Below, in pieces: positions 32,294-43,719 of a stretch of DNA of 64,000 bases. Position numbers and translations under genes: made by a program. The notes beneath the pieces are model-generated. The model saw only the letters and a program-made list of their open reading frames with translations. It was not told the DNA's origin and did no database searches. Every line of letters starts with the position of its first letter. The stretch's first letter is position 1. The DNA lies in assembly GCA_017893485.1 (NCBI GenBank), contig JACEHZ010000374.1:1045001-1109000 (forward strand). Direction: 5' to 3'. This DNA comes from Hemerocallis citrina. Its lineage: Eukaryota > Streptophyta > Magnoliopsida > Asparagales > Asphodelaceae.

Positions 32294-33517
32294 CTAGCAG
32301 TGCAACGGAAGTAAAGCACTGCCATCAGCAGACACGGAGGCTGCTTTCTTCACAAGGAGCCGAGCACTCACTCGGATCTTCGAAAGGTCAAAAAATTTCT
32401 TGTGGTAGCCTCGCTTGGCGGGGGGAGGTGCTACCCTCACAGAAGGGGATGACAATGCCGCAAGATCCGATTTTGAAGAGCCTACTGAGATAGGGCACGA
32501 AGGGGCAACAAGACAGTTGGGGGCAATCGATGAGGGAGGAAGAATGGTCTTGGAGTAGTCAACCCCACAGGGAGAAGAAGGAGCATGAAGACTAAAAGGA
32601 TGCTTAAGGTGTAGGGAGAGCACGAATAGTTTGAACGCCCTCAGAATCTGATGGAGCCATGACCGGACCCCTAGATGTTGATGCCAAGAGAATAAGCATC
32701 CAGGAAAATGGAAATATACCGCAGAAAGTGTGGGAACAGAGATCTTCAAAACACAGGGATAGTCATAAGATAAAGAAGGGGCTTTAAGATAAACAACAGC
32801 TCTTTCTGGGAGCAATAGGGGATCCGAAATGCGGGAGAGCAAAGCTAGCTCCCTCGCACCACTGGAGCTATAAGATGTAAAACAATCTGGATTATGACCC
32901 AAAATCCAATTCAAAGACGGAGCAGCTGAGAAAGGGCGGAGACGATCCTTGTAATAGCCCCGGCGAGGGAGGGAGACAAGGTTCGTAATAACTTTACGAT
33001 CCTTAAAAAGGAAAGCAATGTTAGGCCGATGAAGCGCAACAATAGGTGTGCGAAGAGGAGAAAAAGATGTTGAGTGAGACGCCGCTGACAGAGGATCGAC
33101 GATTGAGGAGACTAAGACCTTGCTCTCAGCCGTATGGAGCCTACTAACCAAGCTTAACCGAAGCTTGCGCTTTAAGAGAGGGTAATTAAGAAAGGTGAGG
33201 AGCTTGGCTGGTAAGGGATGTCCTCTAGGAAAGCCAAGAAGCTTTTGAAGTGAGAAGCATCGATTGCGAGAATGCCCAATCTTATCGCAGAATAAGCACC
33301 TCGTTTTATTCGTACATTCACGCTTAATATGCCCCGGAAGGAGACACCTGAAACAGACCCGATGAGAACCGGGCCTACGATGCGAATGAGAATTAGAGAA
33401 GGTGGGAGAACCCTGCGAGGGGTAGATGAAATTTGGAGGAGAAGAGGAATAGTCGCGCAGCAAATCCTGATCCGAAGCAGAACAGGAAGAGCTCGTTACA
33501 GCCTTGATACGATTCAT
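32294..33517 (-). CDS. Zinc-knuckle ORF1-like protein of the LINE-like element
   Basis: ATG 33517 to a stop at 32294 gives 407 residues, uninterrupted. Two CCHC knuckles lie near the N-terminus: Cys55, Cys58, His63, Cys68, then Cys74, Cys77, His82, Cys87. The remainder is basic and Ser/Pro/Leu-rich with no domain I can name with confidence. Plant LINE ORF1 proteins bind the element RNA through such knuckles. Knuckles placed before the body of the protein are also seen in the LINE at 51800-56732. An intact frame in a non-autonomous element suggests a recent insertion. Confidence 0.7.
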   Translation of the reverse strand: MNRIKAVTSSSCSASDQDLLRDYSSSPPNFIYPSQGSPTFSNSHSHRRPGSHRVCFRCLLPGHIKRECTNKTRCLFCDKIGHSRNRCFSLQKLLGFPRGHPLPAKLLTFLNYPLLKRKLRLSLVSRLHTAESKVLVSSIVDPLSAASHSTSFSPLRTPIVALHRPNIAFLFKDRKVITNLVSLPRRGYYKDRLRPFSAAPSLNWILGHNPDCFTSYSSSGARELALLSRISDPLLLPERAVVYLKAPSLSYDYPCVLKISVPTLSAVYFHFPGCLFSWHQHLGVRSWLHQILRAFKLFVLSLHLKHPFSLHAPSSPCGVDYSKTILPPSSIAPNCLVAPSCPISVGSSKSDLAALSSPSVRVAPPPAKRGYHKKFFDLSKIRVSARLLVKKAASVSADGSALLPLHC

Positions 33518-34455
33518 GGAAGAATCCTACCAAGAGTGGAGCAAACCAAAGCTCCAATAAGGGAGAGATGATTGATAAAGAAAATCCTATCAGGATTGAA
33601 ACCAAAGGGAGCAATGTTACCAATGATACAGCTCAAACAGAGCTCCAACAATGCTAATTAAAACCAATGATACAACCGAACCATGCTTCTCAAAGATGAG
33701 AAACCGCACCCCCCAAACGGGGGAAATAGGAAGGAGGAATTAGAGAGAAAGAGAGAAAAGACAGCGTGACCGAGCTAAGAGAGAGCTCTCGGTCAGAATA
33801 CCAAAAGGAGCTGCAATAGCCACAAGCGAAAATGATCCCCAGGGAAAGGGAATCACAATGCCAGAGTGACGGAGCAGACCAAACGAGAGTAATCACAATT
33901 AATGGGGACCAACACAGCACACAGATGAATTAGCAAAGAGAAAGTAAAGCACCAAGTAAAGCACCAACACCCAACAAACCGATAGAACCCAACAAGGCGA
34001 ATAATGCTGATCTACCACAAAGGATTAAATAAACTAAAACTTACAGTGAGTGGTTGAGGGAGGATGCCGGAAGTCAAGGAACGCACCAGGAAACAATCTG
34101 ATACAGGCTCGAAGATGGAATGGAGTACCGAAACCAAGGAAAGCTGCTGGGGGGGAAGACTGGCGAGAAGATGGAACGGAAGACACCTGAGGCAAGCCGC
34201 GGCAAACGCACCACACACGGGGGGAGCAGCACGATGAACTGAAGAAGGGAAAGGAGGACGACGACAGCGACGCGGGGCCGTCCTGGAGGCGGAGGGAAGC
34301 GCAGCAAAAACAACCGCAGGGGCGACAATGGATCGCCAAGAAGAAGGAAAAGAGGGGAAAAGGGGATATGGGTTTGGAGACAAAGGAGAGCTGAACACAA
34401 TTAATGAAGGGAGTAAGGTGGTTGGAGTAGAGGAATGGTCGGATCTGACGAAGGA
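33518..34455 (-). other. 5' leader of the LINE-like element
   Basis: On the minus strand this is a pyrimidine- and GC-rich stretch. Several short frames overlap in all registers without recognisable motifs. I read it as an untranslated leader with promoter function, as in other LINEs, but nothing in it proves this. Confidence 0.4.
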
Positions 34456-35426
34456 ATTGTACTTTTTGTTGACCTAGCTTAACAAAATAATACATGTAGG
34501 ACTATAAGCAGATACAATTAGTCCCAATAAAAATGCTTAACAAAATAGTAATTTATTGCAGGACTATAAGCCGATACAATTACTTCTTGTTCGTGTATTT
34601 GGTCTTAAAGTACTCTAACGACTTGATGAGTTAGAGTTCTTACAGTATTAAATCACAAGTACTTCATTTCACCCACATAAGGCCTTATAATTGTTTAGCA
34701 TTATAAGTGACTTGATAGCTAGATATCTATTACTGAAAGTTGCAATGAATGGATACCAATGTGAATTAGAAATGAGCTATGATCTCATTATGGTGGATAT
34801 CTATTTAGTGTGAGGTTTATCAGGTTTAATTTATTTAGTATTGCTTTTATACAGAGGAGACCATGTCAATTTTTTTGGAAATTTTAGATGACAAGTTTAA
34901 TTAGTATCTCAAATAAAAGGTTGAGAGATTTTGATAACACTGTGATGGAGAAAACAATTAAACCGTGGAAGGAATGGTGGGATGAGTAGGATTCAGGGAA
35001 TAGTGTGGGCTCTCATAGTAACTCTATAATGCATATGCAGGTTCCATGGATGAGCATGGCACTGCAGGTATAGGGGTGCAAAAGGATCAAATACAAAAGC
35101 ATATCTGTTTTTTTTGTCATTTCATAGATGTGAATATAAATACGAATATCATTTGAATAGGTATCTCAATAACCGTATGTGCTAAAGATGGATTTATATT
35201 ACTAAATAAAACTAACAAGGGCAATTTAGTCCAATCACTTCAAAAAAATAAGACCAACTTTTCCTTCCCTCCAAATCCCCCCAATATGGGAGGGGAGCTA
35301 AAATTGTCTTAGGAAGGATTTTGCTCCCCTCCATTCCCCTCCATTCCCCTCCCTTCCAAAAAAATGAACCAAATAAGAAATATTTAAAAAAATTCCTCCC
35401 CTCCCCTCAAACCAAACAGGCCCTTA

Positions 35427-36000
35427 GAGTTTTGTTAGTCATTAGTAATTTGCACGTCGATACACGTCTTTTTTTTCTCTCTCCCAAGCTTTCACTCTTT
35501 ACGAATTATCCTAGTGGCACTAACTTTTATTTTATATGAATGACACTTTTGTATATAATTATGTCGTAAGTAAATTTGAAATTTGAGGATGTTACGGTAA
35601 ATGGCTAATTAATTTGAAATAGATGGTTAATATAACTCCCACTTAAAAATGAGTGGTGGAGATTAGAGTTGGTTTGTCTACAAATGACAACTCGAACTCT
35701 CTATAGTATTAGAGATTAGGGATCAGAGATAAGATTAAGTAAATATATCCAGGCCAGAAGCCTAACTTTAGGCCTACAAGGGCTTCATTTTAAAAATTAA
35801 GTGAGCTGAATGATTACCCTATCTCTTACATTGTCAGATATTTTCCATAATAATTGCGATTAGCCGATTAGATAATAGAAATTGGGTTTTTTATTAGTCG
35901 TGCTCTGAGAAAATTTATTAGAATCATCATATTTTTTCAGATTCTAATATGTTAGTGAGTAGTCTCTTTACTTTTTTTTCAACTGTGAAAAAAATCTGAA
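35427..36000. other. AT-rich spacer, no gene
   Basis: This holds the inverted partners of the sequences at 31405-31470 (here 35665-35725) and at 31566-31594 (here 35433-35467). Nothing else is recognised. Confidence 0.4.
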
Positions 36001-37929
36001 ATCAATATCTCAGAAGTTAATTCTTGGTTAAATACTCATTTTCATTTTGAGAATTTTATTTTTTTCCTTGGGTGGGTGGGGGTAGGTTAGTTACCAACTT
36101 TTAAGGCTTGCAGATTTTTTTGAGTAAAATTGCAGGCAGCTCTGTTCTGAACTAAATAGAGAAAACGGACAAGTAAATGAATTGTAGTTTAGGATCTAAG
36201 TCATGTAACAAATGCAGAAAAGTAGAGTAGAACAGCCGGTCTAATTAGATTCAACCCGGTCTAATTAGATTCAACGAAATCCATCCACTTCATGAGTTAG
36301 TCTATACCACCAACAAACTCATGAGTTGTGTTAAATTCCGGTTTAAGCGGGAGAGGGAGAACGGATACAATGAGGGTAGCCGGTTTGATTCTAAGCTCTT
36401 CCCTATCTGCAGTTTGTGTTAGTGCAGATATTCCAAATTTATCGGGGTGAGCCTAGAGGTAAGGGATCACTCACCGTCCAAATCTAACAATACAAGAAAT
36501 TCAATCATACTTTAAATGCATTAAATGGGGTAGTCCCCATTTGATTCTTCATTACACTTTTTTTTTAAAGAAAAGGTGGAGTCTTAATAAGGGATTAATA
36601 AAACAAACTCAGAGTACCGAGATTCTTCATTACACTTTTGTTGGACAAAATCTGCTTCACAAATTACTGGCTTTAAATACTAACACGCAGGTCTTCTACA
36701 GATAACTTTTTTGCTGGAGGCATGCCAGGACGCGTGGTCTACTATGCGTATAGGCTATCCAGGAAAGCATCACGAAGGCAGGAATCTCATTGAGTTGATT
36801 GATAGTTGGATTGTGTACTGGACTCAAAATTCTGCGGACAAACTTGATCCTAGATTCAAAGCCAGTTGCACCTAAACAGAAACTTGTAAAAACAAAAATT
36901 GTTTCCATTATACCTGACCTAGTCCTCCATTAAAAATGAGCAAAGAAGGTAGAAATCTTCAAAAAATGATTTGACCATGTACACCAGATTCAAAACATGC
37001 ATGTGAGACAATCCTGTTATCTTAAAATTCCCTTGATCCTCTCTCTACATTGAGATTCATGTGACCTCTTTGATTTCCCGAGGGAGCTGAAAATATACTG
37101 AATTCTCTTGTAGAAAAAGAAATACTGGAAAGAGACTCATTTTCCAATTGGCAGTTGCAAGAATGACAACATATAAAGAACCAACATTGACTTGTCTTCT
37201 CTGCTGGTTGGTACAAAAATGTACAATCTTCTAGGCCACCCATGCAAGCAAGTAAGCCAAGAAAAGTTTGGTTGGTGAAGAAGAGAAGATTACAAGGCTT
37301 TCTTCATTTTTATTTGAACTAGTTTTACTGAAATGGAGTGCAGTAAAACTGTATAGGGGTAAACAAATTTTGATACAGAATTAGTGACTATTAATCAAAT
37401 CGGAACATGTTGATCTATACAAAATTCATTTATATGCATATTTTATGGCTTTATTTATTTTTTGAAATTCCTCAGATAATGTGTATGTAACTAGTTACAA
37501 CAGATGTTTTAGTGTTAAGTATCTAATTCTCTAAATGAAGATACTGATAGAATTAGTCTTTCAAGATCAAATAGACAGACATCAATCGCTATCACTTTCT
37601 CCACATAAAAACAAACGTTCTCTATCACTACTATTATTATATCAAAAACATACCACTGAGCTCGACTTCTAGCTCAGGTTGGGATGAGTAAAAAGATGTC
37701 TCAGATTTCAGGTTAGGCTATAGCTTAGATCTATTACAACAAAAAAAAACTAAAAACTAAAAAAATTAATTAAAAAAAAATTTGTGTTGATAATTAATTA
37801 TTCACGAATTTTGAAAGTTTTGTTGAGATTGACAACAACCATCAAGAAACATTTCCAGGATCAGTTCATCTTCTCGACTGTACAATATTCATACTATGTT
37901 GGTTATACAAGAAACCAAACGTAAAAGAC
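36001..37929. repeat. Flank of RING copy B (segmental duplicate)
   Basis: The left half (36015-37310) aligns with copy C at 39656-40120 and 50560-51620. Shared words include cttgggtgggtgggggtag, ggatcactcacc, actttaaatgcatt and gtttggttggtgaagaagaga. The right half (37430-37910) aligns with copy A at 17340-17737. Copy B has an extra block of about 120 bp (37660-37785) that copy A lacks. No gene other than the RING gene at its right end is seen. Confidence 0.82.
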
Positions 37930-38388
37930 TCAAATGGCCCTTAAAGCTGGTATCAATTGTGATCGACACATTGGACATGTGAGCTTCCCTCTGTCCACCC
38001 ACACGTCAATGCAATCGCGATGGAACACATGGCAACAGTTTCCCAACACCCGAACCTCTTCCTTTTCCTTCAACTCAAACAAACACACTCCACAAGCTGC
38101 TTCTTCTTCTTCTTCTTCTTCAAACTTCGACTTGAGTTTCGAAAACTCTATTGTTGGAAGCCTACTCTTCACATAAGAAGAAGAGACTGAATTCACAGCA
38201 TTATTGGAGATGCAAGTGCTGGGATTAAGGACATCCCTGGGAGATGGGAATGCTTGGAATGAAGGATTGAGACCGACATGGTAGAGGAAGGCCAGGATGG
38301 TGTAGCTGATGCAATCAACAACGAAAAGGATCACCAAGACAGGTTTGGGGATTCTGAAGATAAAAGGAACATATGTAGTGTCATCCAT
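37930..38388 (-). CDS. RING-H2 E3 ubiquitin ligase with N-terminal membrane segment
   Basis: The only in-frame ATG (38386-38388) gives 152 residues; a stop lies 24 codons upstream. Residues 13-38 are hydrophobic and likely membrane-spanning. A run of seven to eight glutamates precedes the RING, encoded by a GAA repeat. The RING-H2 ligands are Cys99, Cys102, Cys118, His120, His123, Cys126, Cys138 and Cys141, all present. The size and layout resemble plant BRH1/RHA1-type ligases, which recruit a ubiquitin-loaded E2 and modify unknown substrates. No intron is needed. Copy A (30730-31420) is a pseudogene and copy C may lie past the window. Confidence 0.85.
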   Translation of the reverse strand: MDDTTYVPFIFRIPKPVLVILFVVDCISYTILAFLYHVGLNPSFQAFPSPRDVLNPSTCISNNAVNSVSSSYVKSRLPTIEFSKLKSKFEEEEEEEAACGVCLFELKEKEEVRVLGNCCHVFHRDCIDVWVDRGKLTCPMCRSQLIPALRAI

Positions 38389-39640
38389 GAAGGGCAGTAA
38401 GGGATTGAGATCGAGAAAGACTTGTAGAAAGGAATACAAGGAAGAGATGATTTTGTGTTATGTATTTTATATACGGAAGAAAAAGATTGATGAATTAGAA
38501 GGTTGGTGAATGAAAACAATTGTTGGGTTGGTTAGGGTTTTGCTAATTACTAAGTCAGAATGCCAACTTTAAGCCTGCTAGTAAGTTCAACATTTAATTA
38601 AAAGATTAAGTGAATGATTAAGCGAAGAAATCCGAATCTTAACTGTTTGATGTCAAACTAACCCGATATAGAGAATTTTCAAGAATCTTAAAGGATTAAT
38701 TTTACCAACTTATAATGCGGATCAAAGTTTGAATTTTAAACAGTTAATCGATTGATGGATTTTCAAAAACTGAATCACGTGCAACAATCCCAATTAATAA
38801 TTCAATTCTAACAATCAATAATTAAATTGCTAAGCGTTCTTAGCAAGTAAAAGATTCAATACTGATTGGTACTTTAATTAGGCAAGTGGAACGCTCACTC
38901 TCAAAATTTGTGGTCGACAGTTAAATCGAATAATATAATAGAGATAATAAAGCAGTAACACAAATATTTAAAAAAAAAGTGGAAAGAGTATACCAAAGGT
39001 TCGTAGAACAATTGGCACGACCGAAGATGAAACCACTGTTGGAAGAACAGTCCGCGGGATCTGACGATGGGTCGTGCGTCGGCTGGCTGCGCCTGCCTCG
39101 GGGGTGCTGGGCGGCAGTGACGACAGGGGTGCTGGCGACAGGAGGTCGCGAGGGCGGACGACGCTGATTGTGTCGCGGAGGCGCGACAAGAAGAGGGGAC
39201 CAGGGGGGTGGTCGGGCTGGGGTTGGGGTAGGAAGAAGAAGACGATGGGGAGAGGAAAGGGAAATTAGGGTTTGAGTTGTTTTTTATTTGGAGGTTTTTT
39301 TAATTTAGAGGTAGATTTTAGAGTGAATCACTAATCTTAAAATTGTATTAGGATTTATCACAAATCCTAATAATTGGATCTCAATTGTATTAGAAAAAAG
39401 AGACAGGAAGAGCAAAACTCAACACAATAATTTTTTTAATCAAGAATGACATATCTTTCCCATTAATCTCAGGGCCTATAAATAGGCTCAAAACAAATCT
39501 TGATACAATCTCAAAAGATTCTAAAAATCTCAAAAATATTCTAATGCAAATAGAAAGATTACATATGGCTATAATTGTCAAAAAAATAAATATAGTACTG
39601 AAATAAAATACTAAACTAAATAGAATAGATGTCCTCGTCA
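38389..39640. other. Spacer with a GC-rich island and an LTR-like stretch
   Basis: 38400-38960 is AT-rich and featureless. 38985-39260 is a GC-rich island that lies between AT-rich blocks; its open frames show no known domain. 39400-39640 has a TATA-like word (cctataaatagg, 39475-39486) and resembles a plant LTR, but I could not find its partner or ends. Confidence 0.4.
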
Positions 39641-40125
39641 GTGTTAGTTCTAAGTTCTTGATTAAATACTACTCTCATATTATTTTTCAGAATTTTATCT
39701 TTTCTTGGGTGGGTGGGGGTAGATTGATTACTGCTAACTTTAAGACTTGCAAATTTCTTGATTAAATAATCTCATATTATTTCTCAGAATTTTATCTTTT
39801 CTTGGGTGGGTGGGGGTAGGTTGATTACTACTAACTATATAAGACTTGCAGATTTTTGAGTAAAACTGACATGCACGTAAATGAATCGTAGGATCCAAGT
39901 CAGGTAAAAATCAAGGAATGTAGACTTAAACCAGCCAGTCTGTATCATATTCTACGAAATCCAACCACCTCATGAGTAGTCTATATCACTAACAAACTCG
40001 ATCACACGTCGTGTCAGAATCCTGTTTGGCCAGCCGGGAGACGAGAACAAATGTAATGAGAATAAGGCACAGAAATGCGACCTGCAATTTCTATTCTTTA
40101 TGAGAACAGGTGAGAGCGATATAAT
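39641..40125. repeat. Left part of RING copy C flank
   Basis: It aligns with copy B from about 36015 to 36385. Copy C carries a 97-bp tandem duplication (cttgggtgggtgggggtag at 39704 and 39801) that copy B has only once. The copy is interrupted at 40125 by copia-C. Confidence 0.82.
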
Positions 40126-40749
40126 TGTTGGGATTTGTGTATTCAAATACACGATAATAAAGTTAAAAAAGACAGACGAGAAGAAGAGTCGAAGATGGAG
40201 CAAACAACACAAAGCAGCAAGCAGCTGTAGGCAGGGTACGGTCGACCGACCGACCATCCGACCGACCGCACAGTCGACCGCACGGTTGACCGTTCTCCTG
40301 GCTGTTACAATCCTGTACACTTGAAGGAATGACCAGTCAACCGTCCTATTCAAAAGTTGCGGTCGACAGTTGCGGTCAACCGTCGCGGTGATGATTTATC
40401 AGTGGCTGATATTAAATCTTGTGTAAACCTTTATATATTGTATTGTGTACGATTTTAGGGTTAAGCGAAGAGAAAATAAATGTTTATCAGCCGTTAGAGA
40501 GAGAGGGAGATAGAGAGAAACCCTACACCTTGAGGGTGAGTTCTTGAGAGATTTGTAGACTTGTTCTTCATATTTCTAGTGAAAATCGTAAGAGTGCCCC
40601 CGTGCGGGGATGTAACCATTACATTTGGTGAATCTCAAAAAAATCTCATGTGTTCTTGTGTGATTGCATTCAATTGCTTTTATTTTCTTGCTTTTGATTC
40701 TATTATTTTGCATCTCGTTGGTGAGTTATTCCTCAGTTAAAACTCAACA
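40126..40749 (+). repeat. 5' LTR of copia-C
   Basis: This 624-bp LTR has TGTTGGG...CTCAACA ends. GTCGACC/GTCAACC palindromes cluster at 40240-40390. A GA-rich leader (40497-40515) precedes ccctacacc. It resembles the copia-1 LTR around the palindromes (cacggttgac, tgtacactt/cgaag). Confidence 0.9.
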
Positions 40750-40788
40750 AAGTGATATCAGATCACTAGGTGGGTAGCGTTGATTGAG

Positions 40789-41575
40789 ATGAGGGACAAG
40801 AGTAGAGTCAAGGAGTTCGATGGAATAGATTTCACAATGTGAAAGATCCAGATGATAGCGTATCTCGACAGAAGGATCTTGATGATCTATTGTTTGACAT
40901 GAAGCCAGAAGGGACGGAGGTCGATCCGGTTGCATTGGTAGCTTAGATCAAAAAGTACTTGGACAGATACAGTTGTAATTGAATAGAAAGTCACTATTTC
41001 ACATTGAGAATGCAAAGACCACGGAGGAGGCAATGAAGATATTGACAGAATGTTAGAGAAACCGAATGCAGCGAACCAGATTCTTCACCTAAAGAAGTTG
41101 GTCAATATGAGGTGTCAGGATAGGGGTTTAGTGCTATAGTACATCAATAATTTATGTATGATTTACAATCAGATGGAATCGTCAGGTTTGAAGTTTGAGA
41201 AAATAGCACAATCATTCTTGTTGCTATCCAGTCTTCCCGATAGTTACGGCACAGTAGACCAGACTGTTACAAGCACCATGACCGATGCGACAACTCTGAA
41301 GGTTGTTATAAGCAGCATCATGAATGGGGATTCAAAAAGGAAGATACACAAAGAGTCTTCGATGTCATATCCTAGCAACGCCGCGCTATCAGTTGATAAC
41401 CGTGGCAGAAGTAACAACAGAGGAAATCACAAAGCAGGAATCACATGTTCAAGTCAAAAGCAGGACATCACAAATGTGAGTTTTGGCACTGCAAGAAGCC
41501 GGAACATAGGAAAAACCAATGCGAGGAATATAAGAAAGTACAAACAGGGTCATAGGTCGCCAATGTGGTAAGTAA
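40789..41575 (+). pseudogene. copia-C gag
   Basis: ATG 40789 begins a decayed copy of the Gag seen in copia-1 (F-D-G-I-D-F, then K-I-Q-M-I-A-Y-L), with a stop in place of the usual tryptophan. The frame 41158-41571 continues with L-L-L-S-S-L-P-D-S-Y, a standard UBN2 Gag motif. The zinc-knuckle region is unrecognisable. Confidence 0.75.
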
Positions 41576-41599
41576 TGAACCCAATTTAGATGAATTGTG

Positions 41600-42214
41600 T
41601 TTATCTGCTGGATTGATATTATGCAAGATGATCAGTGTATAGACTCGGGTGCTTTTTATTATTGTATACCCATGATGGATGTTTTTGAGGATTACAAGAT
41701 ATGTGATGTTAGTGCAGTTTCAGTTGATAATGGACAAATATGTCCAGTTATAGGTAACGCACAGTGAGAGTGAAGGCTCGTAATGGTAGATAATTAGTTT
41801 TGAATGACACAAGACACATTTTGAGCTTGAGGAAGAATTTGATCTCGATTAGAAAACTAGAAAAAGAATAATTCATAACAACATTTAGACATAGAGAATG
41901 GAAGGTGACTACATGTGCCAGATTGGTGGTAAAAGAAAAGCGTAGTGACACGTTATACTTACTAAGAAGAGGTGATTCAGGTGATATCATTGCTATAACA
42001 TCAACAGGTAGTTCTTCTTCAATTCTATGATATGTCAGGTTAGAACACCTTAGTGAAAAGGGTGTCAAACAACTTTGTTCTATGGATCTTTTGCTCGGGC
42101 TTAAGAAGGTTGAGATGAATTTATGTGAGAACAGTCTAATGGGCAAACAGAAGACAGTTAGCTTTCAGTTGAGTGGGCATGAAAAGAAGCTTAGGAAGAT
42201 AGAGTTGGTACATA
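41600..42214 (+). pseudogene. copia-C protease region
   Basis: At about 41638 the sequence encodes C-I-D-S-G-A, the copia protease active site. The following blocks line up with copia-1 (1943-2488) but are full of stops. The solo LTR at 42220 separates this from the integrase. Confidence 0.7.
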
Positions 42215-42537
42215 CATATTGTAACCCCTCTTCCCGTATATATGTATTTTCCGTATATTTTCTGTATTTAAGATTTTTATAACTTTCTTCTCGTTTTTAA
42301 ATTATTTTTCCAACAATTGCATTTTCGATTGATCAAATTTTAACAAAATGTTATTCTGGTTTCTAAGAAATTTTCTATTTCATTTTATTATTCGATAATT
42401 ATATTTATTTCGAATAATGGTGTATTCTAATTTTATCTTCTATTTCTAATTGAGAAACTATTTATATTATATATTATACTGTTTGGATTATTTTAATAAA
42501 TCCGTTAAACTCGAATTCCATTTTAATATACATATAG

Positions 42538-42800
42538 TATTATTATTACTTTTATTACTATTATGGTTGTTGTTATTATTATTATGATTGCTGCTACTAT
42601 TATTATTATTATTATTATTATTATTAGTGTTAAATTCTTTTTATTAACATTAGTATCATTAGTATTATTAGTATTATTATTGTTATTATTGTTATTATCA
42701 CGATTATCTTTGATTATTGTCATTATTACTATTTTTAGTATATTTGTTATTAGTATTATTATTATTGATGTTGTTACCCTCATTATTATTATTTTTATTA
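42538..42800. repeat. ATT-rich microsatellite
   Basis: These are interrupted (ATT)n and (GTT)n runs inside the solo LTR. The long open frames on both strands through this stretch are Ile/Val/Asn-rich by-products of the repeat. Confidence 0.85.
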
Positions 42801-43719
42801 TTTTCGTACAGCCGAACTTACTCTATTTTATTTATACATATTTCATTACTTGATTTATTGTATATGTATACATATATTTTATAAACCCATAAATCCTATA
42901 CCCATTCCCCTATTGGATCTAAACCCAAACCCTTTTGTTTATTGGATCCAAACCCGCTACTCTTTAACCCAAACCCGCAACCCTATTCATATATAACCCT
43001 ACAACCTACCCTAGAAACCCTAACCCTAAGCTACTGTGCAAACCCAAACACCCCAGCCGTTTCATCTTCCCCATCACCCCCGACCCCTCTTCCGCTCATA
43101 TTCCTCCATGTAAACCCACCTACCATTCAGCTGTCTCCCCTACCTTTCTCCCCTGTGTGCACCCCCGTGTACTCACCCCAGGTCCCCTCCCGTCCACCTC
43201 AACATCAGCAGCCGCCTTCATCCCTGTTACCCCCTCTATCTCCCGATCCCCCTAACCCATCACCTTCCCTCTCTGGCATCCCCTGTGTTGTGCCGCCCTC
43301 CTGTCGTGCCTCTACGACGCAGGGTCGCGAGCTCCCCTCGCTGCCCTGTCTCCCGGTGATCCCCATCCTCCCGCCTCCTCTCGACGATGCAGCAAAGCCC
43401 CGTGCGACACCCCGATCAGCTGCCACTGCGCTGCTCCTTCCTCGCGATGCTAGTAAGCCACCACAGTGCTCCCCTGCTCCCGACGACAGTCAGCAACGAC
43501 CGCAGCCAGAACCATCAACTGCCAGTCGTGACCTATGCTTGCTCGCGTGCCCTCGCGCTGCTCGCGACCCCCCTTCACGATCTTCCGTCGTGCCATCCAG
43601 TGACAACAACCACAGCAGTCAGCACCCCCGTCGTGACCTTCCGTCGCAGCGACACTGCACCCCGGTCGCGCTGCCGCCTGCCATCGACAACCTCCGAGCC
43701 ACCGCTACCTGTTTTGGTG

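Larger units (their letters stand above)
31935..34455 (-). mobile_element. LINE-like retroposon without reverse transcriptase
   Basis: A 15-bp direct repeat ATTGTACTTTTTGTT flanks the insertion (31920-31934 and 34456-34470). A T-run follows the left copy, which is the poly(A) tail of a minus-strand element. The 5' end is pyrimidine-rich (34000-34440). One long frame with zinc knuckles (32294-33517) is present, but no endonuclease or reverse transcriptase. It was presumably mobilised in trans by a full LINE. It lies inside the Harbinger-like element, so it inserted later. Confidence 0.85.
31648..35423. mobile_element. PIF/Harbinger-like foldback element carrying a LINE
   Basis: The ends are GGCTCTGTTTGGTT and, read inward from the right, GGGCCTGTTTGGTT. 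TTA occurs on both sides (31645-31647, 35424-35426), the target duplication of the PIF/Harbinger superfamily. Both subterminal regions are GGGAGGGG-rich (31660-31800, and the complement at 35270-35405), so the arms can fold together. Subtracting the LINE at 31935-34455 leaves about 1.25 kb with no transposase. It is non-autonomous. Confidence 0.78.

Noticed and set aside
33690..34495. Several minus- and plus-strand frames near the LINE 5' end
   Set aside because: They overlap in different registers, lack motifs, and fall in a C/T-rich leader.
38968..39268. Arg/Gly-rich frames in the GC-rich island
   Set aside because: Open on both strands because of GC content; no domain or splice structure is apparent.
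42523..42853. Ile/Val- and Asn-rich open frames on both strands
   Set aside because: By-products of the (ATT)n microsatellite.
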